Of a stretch of 64,000 nt of DNA, positions 57,200-64,000 are shown in pieces. Source of the stretch: Linepithema humile (taxonomy: Eukaryota > Arthropoda > Insecta > Hymenoptera > Formicidae); the NCBI RefSeq assembly GCF_040581485.1, contig NC_090133.1, positions 15,128,001 to 15,192,000 of the forward strand, in the 5' to 3' direction. Under the pieces are notes generated by a model. The model was not told the DNA's origin and made no database searches. It worked only from the letters and a program-made list of their open reading frames with translations. The position numbers were made by a program, and so were the translations under genes. Numbering within the stretch: the first letter of the stretch is position 1; each line of letters starts with the position of its first letter.

Positions 57200-57482
57200 A
57201 ATTGCACATGAAACTCGTGTGTAAGAAGATCTAAATGTGTACAGTTATTTTATGTGTGTGCTTTTTACACATTTGAATTATTTAGAAGTACACGTTTCCA
57301 CATTTAATATTATATATCATATTATACACAGCAAAACGTGTTAAACTATACGTTTAAATGTATAAATTAATTTTTTTACACAGTATAGTGTGTTATTTTT
57401 ACACGCCAAACTAAATTACACACATAAATGTGTTATTTTACACATATATGTGTGTACTTATTACACACTTGGATTTGCAGTG
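57200..57482. repeat. Right subterminal region of CACTA element
   Basis: Repeated TTACACA/TGTGTAA words (for example acacacataaatgtgttattttacacatatatgtg, shown here as a scattered series of acaca units) lead to the terminal TTGGATTTGCAGTG. Confidence 0.7.
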
Positions 57483-59064
57483 ATGTTACTTGTCCCCGTA
57501 GATATTGCCAATCTGACATTATGTATTTGCCATTCGGACACGTCGAATCGATAGAGCCATTATCGTGTTCCATTCCTAATCTTTTGAACAATTAAATTAT
57601 TACGTTTGAAAATATGCCTTATCTGCAATATTTTTAATACTTTGTTGTTACTCAAAAGTTTTACACTTTAAAAAACTAAATCTCTTAAAAACTCTGAGCA
57701 GTTTTATCTTTCAATTGCACAAATATAAAAATTCTTCTAATAAATATCATATACCTAATTGTATAAAAAAAGTATACATACACTTACAGATGACCGATCT
57801 CATGAGCAGCAATACGAGACGTCGCAAAACCCGAGACTGCGTAAGGACCGGTAGAACCGATTTCTACTAAGGCGCACGATGAATTCTGTGTACACGAAGA
57901 ATTAAAGAAAGAACTTCCTACAACACCATAATGCTTTTGTTCCTTTTCTGACTCATATAGATTTATTCCGGTCAGGTAAAGGCCAATGTCCCACTGAAGC
58001 GAATCAATCCCGTATTCAGAATACAAAAAATTCACGTAATCGCAAAATAAATTGATCATCTTTTTATGGTCACCGTCGAAAGCAGACAAATTTGACAGCT
58101 GTTTATCCATTATTACCAACTTTACCAATGAAATATCAACAGGAGCACCGAAACTTGAATGATGCAACAAGGCTTGAATTTGGTTCACGTATGCTAATAT
58201 CATATTGCGTAACTTATCCTCATCATTGTCCAGAATAGGCATGTACATATGATATGCTGCTTCGTCGAAAAAAACGGCCAGTTTTATAGTTAAATTTTGT
58301 CGAGCATTGCGTACGTGACGTCGCTTCAGTTTAAACATGTCCCGGTGGTAAAGTTTTGAATCAGCAAAATATTGCAGTGATCTTTTGATAACATAAGGTT
58401 TGCCAAATGAAAGATTTGATTGTCCTCTAAAATCGTCGATTAAGCACATAGGCGTAAACTCGTTCCGCAAGGGCCGAATCTCTATTGTGTTGTTTTCCAT
58501 AAAAACAAGTCCTTCCTAATTTTAAGAAGATATATTTTTTTTACATGTTATATTTGTATTTAAAACGAAAAGTAATGCAGTATACAAGTAAAAACATAAA
58601 AATTTTAAAACAGTTTGTTTTTTTTGTAATATTACTGACCAATTCATGTTTATGACAAAAGTCGATGGCCGCAGAGCTGATATGATCTTCATGATAATAA
58701 TAGCAATGACTTGATACGTTTAATTCCAACAATTTTTCTGTAACGTTTTTAACATTATATTTCCATCCTTCGAACGCAGGCGGTACAACTCTATCACTTC
58801 CATGCAGATTCAGTTGAATCAATCGTCCAAAAACTTTTAGTGTTATAGATATCTGTAAAATAGATAACAATTAAGAAAAAAATTTTAAAATTCTTAAATA
58901 ACGACGATCGAGTAATAAATGGAATAATAACTGCAAAACGTACGTACCTCCTTTACTCCTGTCGGACTTAATGTTGGCAGTAATATTGTTTCCATATCTC
59001 GCGTGAGATGTGCGTAAGTTTTATTTAATAAGATTATTATCACAAATTTCGATATAAAGAACAT

Positions 59065-61199
59065 GTTATTTTATAAGTTTTTCAGTTTCAAGCAATTAAT
59101 TAAATAATTTACACACACGCATTTGCACTGTCGAGTTCGTTATATCTGATATGATCGCGTATGAAACACGAACTGGCGTATGAGGAATATCCTTTGTGTC
59201 ATGTGACATTTATAACACATTCTCTCTTTGCTACATGTATATGTATAAATATTTATGTTTTAAAATCCATATTTATGTTTTAAAAGTTTAGATGTAGTAT
59301 TTACGATAACGGTATAAAATCTAGGTTTATAAAATGTAATTTATCACTAATATGTATAATATGTAACATTGATCGGAAACGTAAAAGTTTAATTTTCAAT
59401 AATTTAATTTCAAAATGTGGATAATTATTGTTGGTATATAAAATTGCCGTTTATGCATATTCGTAATGTCTTGTAAGTTACGTTAAAATTTGGGATTAAT
59501 AGAAATTAAACGAAGAAAAGAAACAATTAAATAAAATTATATATATTGCGATAGAGATTATTAAAAATGAATATTTTTATACATTTATTCTGTCTAATAA
59601 AATTTGTTGGTAAAAAATATTAAGAGATAAAAAATATTTATTGAGTAGTAATATCGAGTTTCCAAATATATCGAAATCAATCACTTGTAACATCATTCTA
59701 ACATAATGCAAATCAGGCGATGTGACACACTCATAAGTGCAATAAAAGCAATAATTTTTATTTGCAATAAATTATTTGAGAAATATCCAATCATGTGATA
59801 CGTAATTCAATACAATATCTATAAATATAGAGAAACCAATATTTTGTATAAGTAATATATATATATATATATTTTAATAGTTTGTTATAAAATTCATGAG
59901 GTTTGAACATTAAGTAATCGATATTCTTATGACAGAGGAACTTACTTATTACTTCGGTAGCACAATTTCTAATGCGCTTGGTTGCATTAACCGTAGCTGT
60001 AACGGCGCACTTGATGAGGAATAAAACACAGGTACTAATGACGAATATAGATACAGATGCTGAATTAATTCGGAACACTTATTTAAAATTATATTCTTTT
60101 TTATAAATATGTCAATTTATAACTATTAATTTGTTTTCCTTCTGCCATCATAATAATGTAATTGATAGAATTTATTTTTTATGTCGATAATGATACGTAT
60201 TTTTTTATAAATTTGTGTTTTATAATAAAAAATAAATTTATTACGTAAAATAAAACGTAACATCGCTTGTTCAACGGGCTCTAGGATTGACGCTTAACAA
60301 ATTGTAAATGATTTCAAATTGATTTATGCGTGTTTGCAATTTCATTTTTTCTTAAATCTTATGCCACACATATCAAGAAGCTCTCGACAATTATTCTTAG
60401 ATTGAGTAGTTTTCCGGCGGGCAATAATGCTGACGACAGTAATAATTCTGGTCATCCTTGTATCTTTCTCATTACAGTTAACCTCCGAAATTACTCCTTC
60501 TATCTTGATGAGATACAATTATTTCTTACAACTACCCTTTGTTGTTTTCTACAGAATGCCGAGTGTATTCGTGTGATACCAAAAACTATATAGTCTTTGT
60601 TCTTATGTAAGTCGGGACGCATCGGGAATGTACATCGATTACATCGCGTATTTTGAAAGGTTTATTTCGATCGAAATTCATTGCGCGAGCAGCAGTGTTC
60701 ACGTAAAACGATATTTTGTATTTTGTAACATTTATTTATTTTACGTGAGTATTTATCTTTAATTTTTACTCGTATATTTATTTATTTGTACTACAATATG
60801 GAATTGAAAAGCGCTCAAAAAGCTTTAAAACACAGAATTTTTATCAAGTAAAATTAATTTTTATATTAGATCACGCTGACAAATCCACAAACAAAATTTA
60901 AAAAATACGACACGAAATACGATAGAAGGCGAAAAATAAAATAGTAAATTATTTAACGAAATTAAAATTCTGAATGCAAAAAGAATATCTTGTAATGTGC
61001 AAAATATTATATATCATATTAGGAATTTCTTTCACTCACGGCAAGGGAAGGTTTGGTGGGGTTGTTTACATACGCTCTGTAGCCTATGTGCTCTATGTCC
61101 TCTCTCCCTCACTTCCACGCTTTCACTCTCTCGCACGCGTATCGGCACGCACATTTCTTTCCCCTACTCCTAAATCACACTTGAATCCTTCGACACGAC
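59065..61199. other. Upstream region of the metalloprotease gene, no gene seen
   Basis: Sequence is AT-rich with a TA repeat at about 59,857-59,872. Small frames on both strands (59,791-60,078 minus; 60,330-60,593 plus) show no recognisable domain. From about 61,030 it becomes CpG- and CT-rich. It should contain the promoter of the minus-strand metalloprotease gene near 59.1 kb. Confidence 0.4.
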
Positions 61200-61367
61200 C
61201 AGTGATGCCAATTCGAGCTCGCTGGTACCATGGGTACCGTAGAAGAGGGGATACCCACACAAGCGAAATCGCTGACGTCACATGTCCGTGTTGCTCGGCG
61301 AGCACACGGTGCGTATCCCCTCCACTACGGTACCCATGGTACCAGCGAGCTCGAATTGGCATCACTG
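61200..61367. mobile_element. hAT-type MITE with perfect 8-bp duplication
   Basis: 168 bp with ends CAGTGATGCCAATTCGAGCT and the inverted copy; the arms extend through a KpnI-like ggtaccatgggtaccgta palindrome. The 8-bp flanks gacacgac at 61,192-61,199 and 61,368-61,375 are identical. Length of duplication and the CAGTG start fit hAT. No coding capacity. Confidence 0.9.
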
Positions 61368-61409
61368 GACACGACCTTATACGAATGAATCCTTGCCTAT
61401 GAATTGTTA

Positions 61410-62396
61410 CTATTCGCACGGCGGGACTTGAGCGAGGCAGACCGTTCGCGTATCGGCGCGTTATTCCCCCCCCCCCTCAACTACCACCAATTCTTATTAC
61501 TTTTCACAGTCTTTCACCTTCCTCCCCCTTTCTACCATTACCTGTTGCGTACATGGCAGCGTGTCGAACGCGTATTCCGTGCAATGAGCGATATTCGAGT
61601 TTAAATTTCATTCTAATATGACAAAATACGCGTCGGGAGTGTCGGCTAAAATATCGTATGATTATTGTAACATTGTTTCGCTGTAATTTCGCAGTAATAT
61701 AAAACGCGGAGTGCCGTTTAAAGTGACGTGCGCTTTTCATATTCGCGTCGCGATCGCGTGTAAATACTTTATAGACCACTGAGAGGAGGAGGAGTTATAG
61801 ACTTTTACCGAGAGTTATAGCGAATCTATAGATGAACGCATTTTTACTGTATGACAAATATTGGGACACGATTTTTTTTGACTTTAGGCTTGGCTCGGGG
61901 GAGGGAAAGGTCGGTTTCAATCATAAAATCTCCACTACGGCAGGGCAATCTTCGGTTCTACGTGCAGCGCGCTAGTTGTACAGATAGCCGGACTGTCGAA
62001 GGTAGTCGAGGACGGCTACCGGAGTTAGTCAAACGCTACCGATTGCTTTTCAGATGTCTTGTATCTAGTCGGTTGATTGGATGACTAATCACCTCATCTT
62101 CTTCGAGCTTATCTTTGCCTTCTGTTTTGAGAGAATCGTGCCCCAATTGGTAAATGTGGTCGTCTGAAACGCGGACGGAATTCGCGCGTAACGTCACAGC
62201 TTGGACAATTCGATTCGATTCGCCTGTGATGTCGAGAGTGCCGTTTTAAGTATCGCGTGATTTTCGTATTCAGGTACGCATGCGAGCAATGCATGCGCCG
62301 CGAACGCGTGAGATTCAATGTGAGTGCTTCGATGGATCACTGAGAGGAGGAGGAGGCTCAGGAGGAGCATCGGGCGCCGGCGGAGCAACTTTACGG
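61410..62396 (+). other. CpG-rich candidate 5' exon or promoter of a host gene
   Basis: CpG density rises sharply from about 61,030 and is high to 62,396, where tttacg is followed by a consensus donor GTAAGC. Two related segments, ending actgagaggaggaggag at about 61,776 and about 62,338, form an imperfect direct repeat of roughly 110-140 bp. No long coding frame has support, so I read it as promoter and 5' untranslated exon on the plus strand. Confidence 0.45.
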
Positions 62397-62679
62397 TAAG
62401 CAATAATTCATTTATTTGTTGAAAATATTGTACACACACACACATTAAAATATTTGAAAGACAAAATATTTACATTAGTTAATTTTTATCATTATTAGAA
62501 TTTATTCGCATATTTTTTTACTTTTTATTTAAATAATTAAACTTTTTTAATAATTCTTTTATTACATATTTGCTTAGAAAACGAATTAAAAGTTCAATGT
62601 ACTCAATATTTTTTATGATTTTACAAATATTTTATATTGTGAATGCTGCTATAATTTTGATTTATTTCGTGTTTTACAG

Positions 62680-62730
62680 ATCAACTATGCAGATCAACAG
62701 AACGACAACTCCGCTGCTGCGCATCGATCG
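62680..62730 (+). other. Small candidate exon
   Basis: A 51-base segment lies between a good acceptor (gtgttttacag) and a consensus donor (GTGAGTT). It contains an ATG at 62,688 opening 14 codons up to the donor. Its size, flanks and higher GC than the surroundings fit a second exon of a plus-strand gene that starts in the CpG-rich region and leaves the window. Confidence 0.45.
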
Positions 62731-64000
62731 GTGAGTTAATTTAATTTGTCTTCTATTATTAAGATAATGGATCGAATAATAGTGTGAAGATATATAGACG
62801 CGAGACACTTTGCAGGTCGTATAATTTTTATTGTCTTATAGTAATTATATCAAAATTTTATTCTCTCGTATTTTTTAAAAGTATTTGGAGTTGTGCGTGC
62901 GTTTGTTTTTAAAAGAACGAAGTACTTATTTTTTTAGTTAATTTATATTAAATTTAATTATGTGTTACCAATATTATTATATATATCTAGAAAAGATACA
63001 TGTTATATTAGATTATAATTATAAAAATTATTAAAAAATATGTAACCTGCAAAATGCGTTGTACATTAAAAAGAAACAAAGTGTTTCTAATTTTGATTAT
63101 GATTAAGCCCAAAGTTGAAACAACTTTCATCAGCCTAATAACCCTTTGAATCCATATATATTAAATATTAATCATATAATATTAAAAATATAATCATACA
63201 CCAGAATACTTTGAATAAAATTATGAAAAGTACACTATTTCTTCGATTCATTATCTTAAAATGGATAAGCTAGGACTTAGATGCGTTAATGAATATTTAA
63301 TCCTGGAATATTTCCTAAATGTATTTCATGATTGACAGATCAGAACATAATATATTGAATTATTCAGAGAGTTTGTAGAATTTTTTTATGACAGAATTGA
63401 AAACAATTTTTATATGTTTATATATCTTTATTTAATAATGTATGCACAAGTTGTTTAAGATGGCCAAAAGTTGTCGAATATAATGGTGCATATGTTACAG
63501 ACAAAGATGACTCTAAACATATAAAAATTGTTTTCAATTTTTTTATAAAAATTATATCAAATTTTCTAAATAACCCAATATATTTTTATTCTGAATAATG
63601 TACTTATGTTTGTTTATATATTTATTTATATTTTTTTTATATGAGAGAAAATAGGAAAAAAAAATATTTAAAAAAAAGATTATACATAAAATTAAAGAAA
63701 AAAACTTGTTAAACATGGAAAAAAAGTATTTGATGCCGCAGTAAATTTTATATAAGCTATCGTAGCAAAATTTCTTACAGTTAATTATTATTTGAACAGC
63801 AAAGAGATTTGTTATAGATAATAATTTTATTTACCGAAATTAGTTTTGTTAAATCTGCAAATTATATTGCTAATATATGTATAATAAAAAATTTATTTTT
63901 ATCTTATTGTCAAAATTTGTATTAGTGACGACAATTTCATTGCAACAGTAAAATAAATTTATTAAAAATAACTTATTTTGTTGTAACAGCAAATTTTAAC
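62731..64000. other. AT-rich, probably intron
   Basis: No coding frame or recognisable repeat apart from a short inverted pair around 63,398-63,540 (ttgaaaacaatttttatatg and its mirror). It would be intronic if the upstream exon reading is right. Confidence 0.4.

Larger units (their letters stand above)
42854..57482 (+). mobile_element. CACTA/EnSpm-type DNA transposon, hosting a second transposon
   Basis: The ends are CACTGCAAATCCAAGTGTGT and its inverted copy, with an AT duplication at 42,852-42,853 and 57,483-57,484. Subterminal regions on both sides are full of TGTGTAA/TTACACA words, typical of CACTA elements. Without the inner element it is about 6.46 kb. It has two head-to-head genes, a minus-strand gene of unknown function and a plus-strand zinc-finger transposase, both open with consistent splicing. 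Removing the element and one AT leaves the metalloprotease exon in frame. Confidence 0.9.
41973..59064 (-). pseudogene. ADAMTS-like secreted metalloprotease (M12B), split by transposons
   Basis: Exons on the minus strand: 59,064-58,948 (signal peptide), 58,852-58,640, 58,515-57,788, then one exon lying in two pieces (57,580-57,483 and 42,853-42,576), then 42,517 to about 41,973. All splice phases agree. The zinc site HEXXHXXGXXHD spans the junction of exons 3 and 4, followed by a Met-turn (YIMS). Cys-rich sequence with DGT and GKEC motifs follows, then a thrombospondin-type segment (NWSEWKEDSC). The exon-4 pieces are separated by the CACTA element, and the last exon runs into the Polinton end with no continuation in the window. 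Such enzymes cleave extracellular matrix proteins; some insect relatives are venom components, which I cannot judge here. Exons are otherwise open. Confidence 0.85.

Noticed and set aside
59791..60078. Minus-strand frame near 59.8-60.1 kb with a hydrophobic start
   Set aside because: It overlaps a TA microsatellite and has no domain or splice support.
1..64000. tRNA, rRNA or CRISPR-type arrays
   Set aside because: I found only tRNA-complementary primer sites in retroelements and the 112-bp TIR array; nothing folds or repeats like a tRNA gene or a spacer array.

Overview
This window looks like a piece of an insect nuclear genome, most likely an ant or other hymenopteran. The host guess is an inference from AT-rich spliced genes, the transposon families present and the ADAMTS-like host gene; nothing here fixes the species. 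Almost everything is nested transposable elements. I see no tRNA or rRNA gene and no CRISPR array.

Layout. 1-4.3 kb: a nested palindromic repeat, two 470-bp direct repeats, and between them a short F-box reading frame. 5.46-12.11 kb: a complete but decayed BEL/Pao LTR retrotransposon on the minus strand, with 423-bp LTRs, a 5-bp target duplication and a primer site matching tRNA-Tyr. 12.81-16.96 kb: a minus-strand Ty1/copia remnant with a primer site matching the anticodon arm of tRNA-iMet, itself hit by two MITEs at TA sites. 17.81-21.25 kb: a Penelope-like element (RT plus GIY-YIG) bounded by inverted repeats. 21.4-23.88 kb: the 5' half of a second, plus-strand BEL/Pao element, cut off by the next item.

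23.88-41.97 kb: an 18-kb Polinton/Maverick (adintovirus-like) element with about 1-kb terminal inverted repeats. It carries a near-complete set: protein-primed DNA polymerase B, packaging ATPase, retrovirus-type integrase with chromodomain, penton-like and double-jelly-roll major capsid proteins, a small glycine/basic virion-type protein, an adenain-like protease, and several conserved proteins of unknown role. One acidic gene is spliced from five exons. The polymerase has two frame breaks and the major capsid gene one in-frame stop, so the copy is probably dead. Its two flanks do not belong together: the left flank is BEL gag-protease, the right flank is an exon of an ADAMTS-like metalloprotease, and there is no target duplication.

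42.0-59.06 kb: the minus-strand ADAMTS-like gene. Its fourth exon is split by a 14.6-kb CACTA-type transposon (42,854-57,482) with CACTG ends and an AT target duplication. That element has two head-to-head genes whose splice phases all agree. Its zinc-finger transposase exon is in turn split by a second transposon of 8.2 kb (46,157-54,326), with about 530-bp terminal repeats, a TNP2-type transposase and a BEN-domain accessory gene. In each case, removing the insertion plus one 2-bp duplication leaves the host reading frame open. 59-64 kb: mostly AT-rich non-coding sequence, a hAT-type MITE with a perfect 8-bp duplication, and a CpG-rich stretch with splice sites that looks like the 5' end of a plus-strand host gene running out of the window.
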